Assembly (NCBI RefSeq): GCF_008123515.1
Contig: NZ_VSSR01000020.1
Span: 45,614-109,613 of the forward strand
DNA length: 64,000 nt
Source: Bradyrhizobium cytisi
GTDB taxonomy: Bacteria > Pseudomonadota > Alphaproteobacteria > Rhizobiales > Xanthobacteraceae
Reading direction: 5' to 3'
The notes beneath the pieces are model-generated. The model ran no database searches, had not been told where the DNA came from, and saw only the letters and a list, made by a program, of their open reading frames with translations. Shown here in pieces: positions 1-7,424 of the stretch. The position numbers were made by a program, and so were the translations under genes. Positions within the stretch are counted from its first letter, which is position 1. Each line of letters starts with the position of its first letter.

Positions 1-10
1 CAATTGCGCA

Positions 11-150
11 TGGGGGGCCGGGACCCATATCCCACGAGTGGTTCTAGTGGATCGAGGTGTTGGCAACAAGCCGCGTGCCACAAGCGAAATCACGCGGTAT
101 GGGTCCCGGATCGGCGCTCCGCTTCGCTGCGATTGTCCGGGACGACGATG
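11..150. repeat. degenerate GTCCCGG-type intergenic repeat
   Basis: The segment has CCGGGACCCAT near its left end, ATGGGTCCCGGAT in the middle and TGTCCGGGACGA at the right. These are the same building blocks as the better copies at 13278-13405 and 15439-15570, arranged as nested inverted repeats. It is a worn copy. I see no convincing gene in the first 185 bases. Confidence 0.5.
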
Positions 151-185
151 AAGGAGTTGTCCGTCCCTCACCGTACTCTGCAGCC

Positions 186-686
186 TTACGCCTCACCCGC
201 CGTATCGAACATCGCGGCGTCCATGGCCTGCGCGGTCGTCTTGCCAGCCCACACCACGAACTGGAACGCCGGAAAATAGCGTTCGCAGGCGTGAATGGCG
301 CCGGCGAGCATGGCTTCGCATTGCGCGGTCGAGGCGGTCAGGCCGCCCGGCAGCACCAGCGCCTGGCGATGCATGATCATGCCGGTGTTGGTCCACAGGT
401 CGAAATGGCCGATCCACAATTGCTCGTTGACCGCGGCGACGAGCCGCTGCACCTCGCCTCTGCGTGCAACAGGAATCTTCATGTCGAAAGCGCAAGCCAG
501 ATGCAGCGCCTCGATCTCGCCCATCCAGGTGAACGAGATCTGGTAGTCGGTCCATTGCCCCTTCGAGACAATGGTCAGCTCGTCTTCGCCGGAACGTTCG
601 AACGGCCAGTTGTTGCTGGCAGCGATATCCTCGACCACCGCGAGCGGATGGCTTTTGGAATCGATGGTGCCTTCGAGCAGGGACAT
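186..686 (-). CDS. YbjN domain-containing protein
   Basis: A 166-residue cytoplasmic protein with no signal peptide or membrane segment. The alternating sheet and helix pattern, with the core stretches TIVSKGQWTDYQISFTW and NEQLWIGHFDLW, matches the YbjN family, the type III chaperone-like fold of putative sensory transduction regulators. The biochemical role of the family is not settled. The start at 686 was chosen because the domain begins right after MSLLEGTIDSKSHPL. The open frame continues upstream to 1010, but that extension is arginine-rich and looks non-coding. The gene stands alone, transcribed away from the ribH leader. Confidence 0.85.
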   Translation of the reverse strand: MSLLEGTIDSKSHPLAVVEDIAASNNWPFERSGEDELTIVSKGQWTDYQISFTWMGEIEALHLACAFDMKIPVARRGEVQRLVAAVNEQLWIGHFDLWTNTGMIMHRQALVLPGGLTASTAQCEAMLAGAIHACERYFPAFQFVVWAGKTTAQAMDAAMFDTAGEA

Positions 687-1096
687 GCCGTCTCGACCTC
701 TTGCCTTCTTGTTGTCTTTGATACGCACGCGGTTGGTCCGGCGCGCTCCCTTAATGTCGTTAAGGCGATCCCTTCGGAGTCGCTCTCGCGATCTCGGGAT
801 CAGCGCGGGCTTGTCGCGGATCAGCTGATGTGATTTGCGGAATCTGCGCAACCGGCTGCCGAGTCCGTCCACAAGCCAGGACTCGTTCGTCCACAGCTCA
901 TCTCGGCCACAATTATTAACGAAAGGAACAAACCGGAATCGGACTCCCGGACCGCGTACCGTTAATTCCGCCCCGCGAGGGCCAGTCCGCCATGGGCGGC
1001 ATGGGACCATGCGGTTTTCCCATGCGGAACACAGTTGCTGCGGCGCCGGACCGGCGTCATATTTCCCTCAGGTCGCTCAATCCCGAGCGGCCGATG
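687..1096. other. intergenic stretch upstream of ribH leader, no gene seen
   Basis: About 410 bases between the YbjN-like gene and the FMN riboswitch. Frames are open on both strands, but they have arginine and proline-rich shadow composition and no ribosome binding site. The promoters for the minus-strand YbjN gene and for the ribH transcript must lie here. I could not assign them with confidence. Confidence 0.5.
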
Positions 1097-1248
1097 TTCT
1101 CAGGGCGGGGTGAAAGTCCCCACCGGCGGTAAGGGTCGAAAGGCCTAAGCCCGCGAGCGCCTTCCCCAAGGTTTTTGTCCAAAGGGAAGGGTCAGCAGAT
1201 TCGGTGCAATTCCGAAGCCGACGGTTAAAGTCCGGATGAAAGAGAACG
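1097..1248 (+). promoter_or_regulatory. FMN riboswitch (RFN element)
   Basis: The conserved RFN blocks appear in order: CAGGGCGGGGTGAAAGTCCC at 1101, CACCGGCGGTAA at 1121, AGCCCGCGAGCGC near 1148, GGTCAGCAGATTCGGTG near 1188, and TCCGAAGCCGACGGTTAAAGTCCGGATG near 1210, closing on AGAGAACG. This is the flavin mononucleotide aptamer. It sits about 80 bases upstream of ribH and is expected to lower ribH expression when FMN is plentiful. I did not find an obvious terminator hairpin with a long T run, so control of translation is possible. Confidence 0.97.
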
Positions 1249-1327
1249 GTCGGTGGCAGACGCATCGCAAGATGCGGCTGTTTGTCGTTCCGTGTGCCCT
1301 GATTCTGGTCCTTAACTGAGGAAAGCC

Positions 1328-1885
1328 ATGAATCAGATGTTGCAAGATCCCCAAGCCGAAATCTCCCAGACACAACCGCCGTCGGTTCCACAGGACCCGG
1401 CGACCGAGCATCCGCGCTTTGCGAAACCGCAGCGGGTGGCCTTCGTGCAGGCCTGCTGGCACCGCGACGTGGTCGCGGAGGCCCGCATTGCCTTCATGAA
1501 GGAGGCGGAGGCGCGCCACCTCACTCATGTCGACGTGTTCGAGGTGCCGGGCTCGTTCGAGATCCCGCTGCATGCGCAGCTCCTCGCCAAGACGCGGCGC
1601 TACACCGCGATCGTCGCGGCCGGGCTTGTCGTTGACGGTGGCATCTATCGCCACGAGTTCGTCGCCGACACCGTGATCAAGGCGCTGATGGACGTGCAGC
1701 TCCGCACCGAGGTGCCGGTGTTCTCCGCCGTGCTGACGCCGCAGCAATTCCACGAGACCGAAGTGCATTACGATTTCTTCCGCAGGCACTTTGCGATCAA
1801 GGGCGTCGAGGTCGCGGCCGCTTGTGCGGAGACGTTGCACGGCCTTGAGCGCCTGCGCGGCCAGGTCGCGGCGGGGATTGTGTAA
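1328..1885 (+). CDS. ribH: 6,7-dimethyl-8-ribityllumazine synthase, type II (RibH2)
   Basis: Catalyses the penultimate step of riboflavin synthesis, condensing 5-amino-6-ribitylamino-uracil with 3,4-dihydroxy-2-butanone 4-phosphate. The 185-residue protein has a disordered N-terminal tail of about 34 residues, then the lumazine synthase core: VAFVQACWHRDVV, FEVPGSFEIPLHA, the VVDGGIYRHEFVA loop and SAVLTPQQFHE. The GGIYRHEF form and this length match the RibH2 (type II) group known from Brucella and rhizobia rather than the classical RibH1. It lies directly behind the FMN riboswitch and has no other rib genes beside it, so it is probably a monocistronic, flavin-responsive isozyme. SD GAGGAAAG lies just before the start. 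Confidence 0.95.
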   Translation: MNQMLQDPQAEISQTQPPSVPQDPATEHPRFAKPQRVAFVQACWHRDVVAEARIAFMKEAEARHLTHVDVFEVPGSFEIPLHAQLLAKTRRYTAIVAAGLVVDGGIYRHEFVADTVIKALMDVQLRTEVPVFSAVLTPQQFHETEVHYDFFRRHFAIKGVEVAAACAETLHGLERLRGQVAAGIV

Positions 1886-1998
1886 CTGTCCCTTCACACG
1901 CCGCTGGTCGTCAATCCCGCCGCCGTTCCATCAGGTCGGCGGCGGGAGGAGGCCGTGTTGAGACGGGGCGGCCGGCAAGATCGGAAGCCGGCTGAAAC

Positions 1999-2571
1999 TC
2001 ACGGCTCGGTCCGGTCCGGCTTGAGCAGCCGGTAATGCAGCCGGGCATAACCGCCGAGCCACCGGACGGCGGCATTGAGTCCCAGCGCCAGCAGCGCAGC
2101 GAACCCTGCGCCCGTGGTTACCAGCGCGACGCCTGCGAGCCCGCGCAAGATCAGCTCGACAATCCGCCCGTCGCCGGAATGCTTGTAGACGCTGATGAGC
2201 AAGCCGATGCCGACGATTCCCAGCACGCACATCACGAAGGCGATCACGAGCAGGATCAGCAGCACGGCGAGCAGCAGCGGCAGCAGCAGGACGATGTCGA
2301 CCACGGCGAGGCCACTGAGCGCGAACAGCGCGGCCGTGGAGTTGCGGAAGGAGTGATGGTTCTCCCACCGGCGCAATCCCGTCTCGGCGCGCAGCTCGCG
2401 TGCCAGCCGTCTGGGGTCGCCAAGCGCGGAGGCGACCTCCTGCTCCGTCCGCCCCGAGGCGCGGGCCTCCTCGAAATGGGCGGCGTAGTCGGCCAGGATG
2501 TCGTCGATCTCGGCCGCGGGCAGTCCCGCGAGCCCATCGCCGAGCATCTGAAGGAAGTCGGCGCGGTTCAT
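1999..2571 (-). CDS. DUF1700-family membrane protein
   Basis: A 190-residue protein. The N-terminal helical part (MNRADFLQMLGDGLAGLPAAEIDDILADY, given here only by its ends, followed by ALGDPRRLAREL) is the HAAS-type signature of DUF1700. Two or three hydrophobic segments follow in the second half (roughly residues 80-120 and 140-160). The ATG overlaps the TGA of the upstream PadR gene (ATGA), so the two are translationally coupled. DUF1700 proteins are commonly encoded after PadR regulators. They are thought to take part in the same membrane stress or transport response, but their molecular function is unknown. A start at 2619 is possible but would extend far into padR. Confidence 0.85.
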   Translation of the reverse strand: MNRADFLQMLGDGLAGLPAAEIDDILADYAAHFEEARASGRTEQEVASALGDPRRLARELRAETGLRRWENHHSFRNSTAALFALSGLAVVDIVLLLPLLLAVLLILLVIAFVMCVLGIVGIGLLISVYKHSGDGRIVELILRGLAGVALVTTGAGFAALLALGLNAAVRWLGGYARLHYRLLKPDRTEP

Positions 2572-2897
2572 TTGGCGTCTCCGAGCAACCGGTCCACGGC
2601 ATCCGAAAAGCTTCGCCATTCGCGCTTCTGCGCGGTGAAGGCGGCGCGGCCGGCGGCCGTCAGCCGGTAATATTTGCGCGGCGGGCCGCTATTGGATTCC
2701 TCGAGGCGGGTGTCGACCAGCCCATCATCCTGCATCCGCCGCATCAGCGGATAGATCGTTCCTTCACCCATGCCGACGCCGGCCGACAGCGTGCTCGCGA
2801 TCTCATAGGCATAGCTCTCGCCGCGTGCGAGCAGGGCGAGCACGCAGAGCTCCAGCGCACCCTTCTTGAGCTGAACCTGATTCGACGAGTCGGCCAT
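2568..2897 (-). CDS. PadR family transcriptional regulator
   Basis: A 109-residue winged-helix repressor of the short PadR class. LKKGALELCVLALLARGESYAYEI forms the first helices, GEGTIYPLMRRMQDDGLV is the recognition helix and wing entry, and SGPPRKYYRLTAAGR is the beta wing. These are diagnostic for PadR, and the C-terminal dimer helix is short. It precedes the DUF1700 gene in one operon and diverges from the serine hydrolase gene at 2995. The shared 97-base gap carries repeated palindromic elements (2938-2970) that are the natural candidate operator. The ligand is unknown. Confidence 0.92.
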   Translation of the reverse strand: MADSSNQVQLKKGALELCVLALLARGESYAYEIASTLSAGVGMGEGTIYPLMRRMQDDGLVDTRLEESNSGPPRKYYRLTAAGRAAFTAQKREWRSFSDAVDRLLGDAK

Positions 2898-2937
2898 TTC
2901 CTCCTTGACTACACCGCTTTCGGGGGAGCTTATATAG

Positions 2938-2970
2938 CAAGGTACTGTGTATTACAAGGTACCTGTGTAT
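2938..2970. promoter_or_regulatory. putative PadR operator, two near-identical direct repeats
   Basis: CAAGGTACTGTGTAT (2938-2952) and CAAGGTACCTGTGTAT (2955-2970) lie in the gap between the divergent padR and hydrolase genes, 17 bases apart. Each contains an imperfect dyad around GGTACC, and TACAAGGTACCTGTGTA is close to its own reverse complement. The position and AT-rich surroundings fit a PadR-controlled divergent promoter. PadR binding is inferred, not shown. Confidence 0.6.
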
Positions 2971-2994
2971 ACCCCATTCCGGAGGAAATCGATC

Positions 2995-4083
2995 ATGGCT
3001 TATCTCAACCGTCGTCATCTACTGACAGCCCTCGGCGCGAGCATCGTCCTTCCGCGGGCCATGCCTGCGATCGCCGCATCGTCCGACACCGCCGAGCGCC
3101 TCGCCGGGCTTATGCAGACCGGAAAGGTGCCCGGTCTGCATGTGCTCCTGGTCAGCCAGGGCGGCAAGCTTGTGTTCGAGCATTACGGCCGGGGCGCAGA
3201 CGAGCGCTTGGGCGCTCCGCTCGGCGACACCGTCTTTGGCCCCAACGTGCTGCACGATCTGCGCTCTGTCTCCAAGAGCGTCGTCGGTCTCGCCTATGGC
3301 ATTGCGCTCGCGGAAGGAAAGGTGCCGCCGCCGGACGCAAAGCTTTACGCGCAGTTTCCGGAATATGCCGATCTCGCCGCGCAGCCCGGCCGCGACAAGA
3401 TCACGATCCACCATGTGCTCTCGATGACGCTCGGCTTGGAATGGGAGGAGCTTGCGATTGTTTACGGCGATCCACGCAACGCCGAGACGGCGATGGAAGC
3501 CGCGCCCGATCGCTACCGCTTCATCCTCGAACGTCCGATCGTCGGCGAACCAGGCGCGAAATGGACTTATTGCGGCGGCGCGACCGCGCTGCTGGGTCGG
3601 CTCATTGCCAGGGGTACCGGCGAAGCCCTGCCGGCCTATTGCCGCCGCGTGCTGTTCGATCCGCTCGGCTTTGGTCCGTCCGACTGGAACGTTGGCCGTG
3701 ACGGCGAACCGCGTGCGGCATCAGGGGCGCGTCTCCTGCCGCGCGATCTCGTCAAGATGGGACAGCTCATGCTGGCGAACGGCAGCTGGAATGGAAAGTC
3801 CGTCGCTCAGTCCGACTGGGTGAAGCGCGTGACCACACCGGTCGTCCCGACCCGGGTTGGCCGCGATTACGGCTATCACTGGTACATGGGCGATTTCGCC
3901 ACGGCGCAACCCCTGCATTGGTTCGGCGGTGTCGGCTGGGGCGGCCAATATCTGTTCGTGATGCCGGCGCGCGATCTCGTCGTGGTGATCCACTGCGGAA
4001 ACTATCAGCGATCCGGCCAGGAGCAGACCGCCGTGATGCTCGCGCTGATGAAGGAGGTGGTGCTGCCGGGCTTTGCGGCGTGA
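2995..4083 (+). CDS. Tat-exported serine hydrolase, beta-lactamase/class C-like family
   Basis: A 362-residue protein beginning with a twin-arginine type signal: NRRHLLTALGASIVLPRAMP, then an Ala-X-Ala site near residue 28. The mature part carries the serine beta-lactamase/DD-peptidase fold. The SxxK motif is SVSK at residues 91-94, inside LRSVSKSVVGLAYG. A YCGG element near residue 190 occupies the YxN/YSGG position, and HWFGGVGWGG near the C-terminus replaces the KTG block. Such proteins are esterases or peptidases rather than resistance enzymes. SD GGAGGAAA fixes the start at 2995, although the frame opens at 2947. It is divergent from padR and probably its target. Confidence 0.88.
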   Translation: MAYLNRRHLLTALGASIVLPRAMPAIAASSDTAERLAGLMQTGKVPGLHVLLVSQGGKLVFEHYGRGADERLGAPLGDTVFGPNVLHDLRSVSKSVVGLAYGIALAEGKVPPPDAKLYAQFPEYADLAAQPGRDKITIHHVLSMTLGLEWEELAIVYGDPRNAETAMEAAPDRYRFILERPIVGEPGAKWTYCGGATALLGRLIARGTGEALPAYCRRVLFDPLGFGPSDWNVGRDGEPRAASGARLLPRDLVKMGQLMLANGSWNGKSVAQSDWVKRVTTPVVPTRVGRDYGYHWYMGDFATAQPLHWFGGVGWGGQYLFVMPARDLVVVIHCGNYQRSGQEQTAVMLALMKEVVLPGFAA

Positions 4084-4089
4084 GGGGCG

Positions 4090-4182
4090 GTAGGGTGGGC
4101 AAAAGCGAAGCGTGCCCACCACTTTCTATCGCAACCGCGGAGAGATGGTGGGCACGTCGCTTTGCGCCTTTGCCCACCCTAC
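4090..4182. repeat. GTAGGGTGGGCA palindromic repeat, copy 1
   Basis: GTAGGGTGGGCAAAAGCGAAG starts the element and its inverse (TTTGCCCACCCTAC) ends it, with inner arms CGTGCCCACC and GGTGGGCACG around a 25-base unrelated centre. It lies between the 3' ends of the convergent hydrolase and prs genes. Three more copies are at 25290, 42251 and 45400. Confidence 0.9.
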
Positions 4183-4201
4183 GAGACAGAGCGAACAAAA
4201 G

Positions 4202-5155
4202 TCAGTCGAACAGGCTCGACACCGACTCTTCCGCCGCGGTGCGCGCGATCGCGTCGGAGATCAGGCTCGCGATCGGCAACGTCCGGATGTTCGGGGCCTT
4301 GGTCACCGCTTCCGTCGGCAGGATCGAGTCGGTGATGACGAGCTCTTTCAGCTTCGAGCCGGCGATACGGGCCGCCGCGCCGCCGGAGAGCACGCCGTGG
4401 GTGATGTAGGCGGAGACGTCCTTCGCGCCCTTGGCGATCAGCGCATCGGCTGCGTTCACCAGCGTGCCACCGGAGTCGACGATGTCGTCGACCAGGATAC
4501 AGCTGTAGCCGGCTACGTCGCCGATCACGTTCATGACCTCGGACTCGCCCGGACGCTCACGGCGCTTGTCGACGATGGCGAGCGGGGTATTGATGCGCTT
4601 GGCGAGGCCGCGGGCGCGGGCCACGCCGCCGACGTCGGGCGATACCACCATCACCTTGCCGAGATCGAAACGTTCGCGGATGTCGCGCACCATCAGGGGG
4701 GCAGCGAACAAATTGTCGGTCGGGATATCGAAGAAGCCCTGGATCTGGCCCGCATGCAGGTCGAGCGTCATGACGCGGTCGACACCTGCATGGGTGATCA
4801 GATTGGCGACGAGCTTGGCCGAGATCGGCGTGCGCGAGCCGGAGCGGCGGTCTTGCCTGGCGTAGCCGAAATAGGGGATCACTGCGGTGATGCGGCGCGC
4901 CGAAGAGCGGCGCAGCGCGTCGGTGATGATCAGCAACTCCATCAGATTGTCGTTCGCCGGAAACGAGGTCGACTGAATGATGAAGGCATCCGAGCCGCGG
5001 ATGTTCTCCTGGACCTCGACGAAGATCTCCATGTCGGCGAAGCGCCGGACCACCGCTTTGGTCAGCGCCATGTCGAGACCCTGCGCGATGGCCTGCGCGA
5101 GAGCCGGATTGGAGTTGCCGGCGACGAGCTTGATGGAGCCGTTTTTGGCCGACAT
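4202..5155 (-). CDS. prs: ribose-phosphate pyrophosphokinase
   Basis: Makes 5-phosphoribosyl 1-pyrophosphate from ribose 5-phosphate and ATP, the precursor of purine, pyrimidine, histidine and NAD synthesis. The 317-residue length is typical. Visible motifs are the [17 protein letters not shown]-terminus, the flexible ATP loop [36 protein letters not shown], and the PRPP-binding loop [14 protein letters not shown]. The start at 5155 is set by a strong GGGAGGAAG site a few bases upstream, so the extra 14 codons to 5197 are unlikely to be used. It stands alone, facing the hydrolase gene across repeat copy 1. Confidence 0.97.
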   Translation of the reverse strand: MSAKNGSIKLVAGNSNPALAQAIAQGLDMALTKAVVRRFADMEIFVEVQENIRGSDAFIIQSTSFPANDNLMELLIITDALRRSSARRITAVIPYFGYARQDRRSGSRTPISAKLVANLITHAGVDRVMTLDLHAGQIQGFFDIPTDNLFAAPLMVRDIRERFDLGKVMVVSPDVGGVARARGLAKRINTPLAIVDKRRERPGESEVMNVIGDVAGYSCILVDDIVDSGGTLVNAADALIAKGAKDVSAYITHGVLSGGAAARIAGSKLKELVITDSILPTEAVTKAPNIRTLPIASLISDAIARTAAEESVSSLFD

Positions 5156-5349
5156 GGACGCTTCCTCCCGCGCTTTGCTGGATACGACGTTCAACATCAG
5201 AGAATACCCACTGGCAGCACGGTTACGACGGGCGAGGAAATATCAGGCCGAAGCCCGCAATGGCAACCCGGGATGCTACGTTTTCCCTCTGAAAATCCTG
5301 AGTCGGGCCAACGGCTTGGCTGGTACTTGGGCCCGTGGTTTAGCGGTGG

Positions 5350-5988
5350 TTATTGCTGGGTATAGCCGAGCGCCGAGGCCTGCCTCTCCGGCGCCCCAGA
5401 ATCGGGTGCCACGCTTGCCACGGCGGGTCCGCGCAGGCCCGGAACCGAGCCCGGCGAGTCCGCCGGCGCTCCGTTGATCATATTGGAAAGTCCGCTGAAT
5501 CCGGCCTGGGCGATCTTCCGCAGCACGAGGTCGTCGGCCGCCTGCCAGGGATCACGCGCCGCGTCCCGGCCGCCCTTGGCCGCGGTCGGTTCCTCGCCGG
5601 AGAGACGCAGCGCCCGCTGCTGGTTGGCGTCATAAACGTCCCAGACCCAGGCGATCACGGTCTTGCCGCGCACCACCTGGGCGGAGAGGTAGCTGCGCAC
5701 CCGGTAGGCAGCCGTCCCCTCGCGGGAGACCACGGACAGACTGCGAAGCTTGGATTCGCTGTCGAGCACGCCGACCATGCGGTCGAACACCTGCGGCGGC
5801 GGCCCGTCGATCGACTCGAAGGCGACCGTCGCCCCGGAGCCGGCGCTCGGCGCCATCGCGTAGGAATCAGCAGCACTGCCACCCCCGGCGCAGCCGCCAA
5901 GCGCGCAAGCGATCACGATCGATGCGGCGGCGATCGCGGCGCGCATTATTATCCGGGTTTGGAGCAGGCGGGTTGACGCTTCCCTCAT
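5350..5988 (-). CDS. putative lipoprotein of unknown function
   Basis: A protein of 212 residues from 5988, or 198 from 5946. A hydrophobic signal segment AAIAAASIVIACALGGC ends in a lipobox-like LGGC, so the mature protein would be a lipid-anchored envelope protein. The central part (FDRMVGVLDSESKLRSLSVV and YRVRSYLSAQVVRGKTVIAWVWDVYD) looks like a compact alpha/beta domain. It resembles conserved hypothetical proteins of bradyrhizobia, but I cannot name a family. The tail is low-complexity, Ser, Gly and Pro-rich. I favour the 5988 start because AAGG lies five bases upstream. The 5946 start would give a more standard signal peptide. Confidence 0.75.
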   Translation of the reverse strand: MREASTRLLQTRIIMRAAIAAASIVIACALGGCAGGGSAADSYAMAPSAGSGATVAFESIDGPPPQVFDRMVGVLDSESKLRSLSVVSREGTAAYRVRSYLSAQVVRGKTVIAWVWDVYDANQQRALRLSGEEPTAAKGGRDAARDPWQAADDLVLRKIAQAGFSGLSNMINGAPADSPGSVPGLRGPAVASVAPDSGAPERQASALGYTQQ

Positions 5989-6081
5989 TGCGCCTTGCGA
6001 TATCGTTAAAATCGCTTAACGTCTAGGGAAGGCAGAACACAGGGCTTAACCGATCAGGCCGATGTGGATGGGGAGCGGTCG

Positions 6082-6653
6082 ATGAGGGGCCCGGCTTTTG
6101 GCTTGATCATCGCATGCCTTGCCGCAGGCCCGGCCGCCGCCGCAGAGAGCGCTGCCGAGGTGATTCGGTCCTTCGGTTTGGTTGGGACGTGGTCGGTCGA
6201 TTGCAAGCGGGATCCAAATCAGGCTTGCACGAGCAACGGCTGCGGCGCGCGGATGACATACATTGTGCCGTCCTCGGGATCGCCGACAATCAGGAACGTG
6301 ATAGGAACGTTTTCACCCGGGCAGGTGCGGACATTCATCAGCACTATCTATGCTGCGACGCGCATCGCGGACGACAAGATCAAGTTCGTGTCGGTTCAGG
6401 ATCCTCCGCCGACCGTCGCGGCGGTGTGGTGGCGTCAGCCTGGCGAGCCCTGGGAGACGTCCTGCTGAAGGTTGGCGAGAAATATCGAACATTTTCCGCG
6501 CATCGCGAGGACAGGAAGAAGTTTGACGTCGAAGAAGGCTTTTACGTCCGACCTCCGCCGCCGCCCCCACCTTCCAAGCAGTACGAGGAGTTGCCGACGC
6601 AATGGGATCGCACCCAGCAGCAAACACCGCTATTCGAGAAGTGTAACGACTGA
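6082..6653 (+). pseudogene. secreted conserved protein broken by a one-base frameshift
   Basis: The first frame starts at 6082 (an in-frame ATG also lies at 6064) with a signal peptide ending GPAAAAESA, then FGLVGTWSVDCKRDP and NGCGARMTYIV, and stops at 6468 after GEPWETSC. The -1 frame carries on at once with LLKVGEKYRTFSAHREDRKK, a Pro-rich stretch and QQTPLFEKCND, ending at 6653. The halves read as one protein of about 190 residues if a single G is restored after base 6459 (acg-gtc-ctg-ctg). Related bradyrhizobial proteins, as I recall them, have WETVLLKVG here. The paired cysteines suggest a periplasmic, disulphide-bonded domain. A sequencing error is the main alternative to real decay. 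Confidence 0.75.
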
Positions 6654-6656
6654 CAC

Positions 6657-7424
6657 TTACCCCTCCAGCGCGATCGCGTGAATGTGGCGGCCGTAGTCCG
6701 GCTCCTTGCGATGAACTGAACGGCGATAGCTGAAGAAGCGCTCGTCCGCATACGTGTCCAGGCCAAGATCGTCGATCATCAAAATGCCGGCGGCTTCCAG
6801 CCGCTTGCGGATGAAGCCGGCGAGGTCGAACATCGCATGGCCCTCGCGCACCGACGGGATGAAGAGCACAGCGTTGTCCGCATCCGCATCGAGGAAGCGC
6901 GCGACGAACTCGTTGCCGACCTCGTAACTGTCCTGCCGGATCAAGGGCCCGATCGCGGCGATGATGCCGTTGCGGGTGGCGCCGAGCTTTTCCATCGCCA
7001 GAATCGTGGATTCCAGCACACCCGTCAGCGCGCCCTTCCAGCCCGCATGGGCGCCGCCGATCACACCCGCGTTGGGATCGACGAACAGCACCGGGCCGCA
7101 ATCGGCGGTGGAGACGCCGAGCGCGATGCCGGGCATTTTGGTTACCAGTGCGTCCCCCTTCGGCCGCGGGCCGCCCGGCCAGGGCGCGTCGGCGATGAGG
7201 ACGTCGGGCGAATGGATCTGATGCAGGCTGAGGAAGCGCTCCGGCGCGACGCCGACATGCTCGGCCATGCGGCGGCGGTTCTCTGCAACAAGGGCCGGAT
7301 CGTCGTTGGAGCCGAGCCCGCCGTTCAGCGCGGCATAGATGCCGTTGGAGACGCCGCCTTCACGCGTGAAAAAGCAATGGCGCAGACCCGGCACCGCCGA
7401 CAGCAGCGACGAAGTGAGAGTCAT
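6657..7424 (-). CDS. pgeF: peptidoglycan editing factor PgeF (YfiH/multicopper-type 'laccase domain' family)
   Basis: A 255-residue YfiH-family enzyme. In E. coli PgeF keeps L-Ala at the first position of the muropeptide stem by removing L-Ser variants. Older labels are polyphenol oxidase or purine nucleoside phosphorylase. Conserved metal-site elements are visible: LHQIHSPDV, STADCGPVLFVD, GGAHAGWKGALTGV and the final HAMFDLAGFIRKRL and YRRSVHRKEPDYGRH blocks. The start codon overlaps the stop of the MidA-type gene (ATGA), so it is the last gene of the dienelactone hydrolase-lgt-midA-pgeF operon. Only three bases separate its stop from the convergent frameshifted gene. Confidence 0.93.
   Translation of the reverse strand: MTLTSSLLSAVPGLRHCFFTREGGVSNGIYAALNGGLGSNDDPALVAENRRRMAEHVGVAPERFLSLHQIHSPDVLIADAPWPGGPRPKGDALVTKMPGIALGVSTADCGPVLFVDPNAGVIGGAHAGWKGALTGVLESTILAMEKLGATRNGIIAAIGPLIRQDSYEVGNEFVARFLDADADNAVLFIPSVREGHAMFDLAGFIRKRLEAAGILMIDDLGLDTYADERFFSYRRSVHRKEPDYGRHIHAIALEG

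Noticed and set aside
6006..6019. TTAA-N6-TTAAC upstream of the frameshifted gene and lipoprotein gene
   Set aside because: The spacing is six, not the seven that CtrA needs, so I did not count it.
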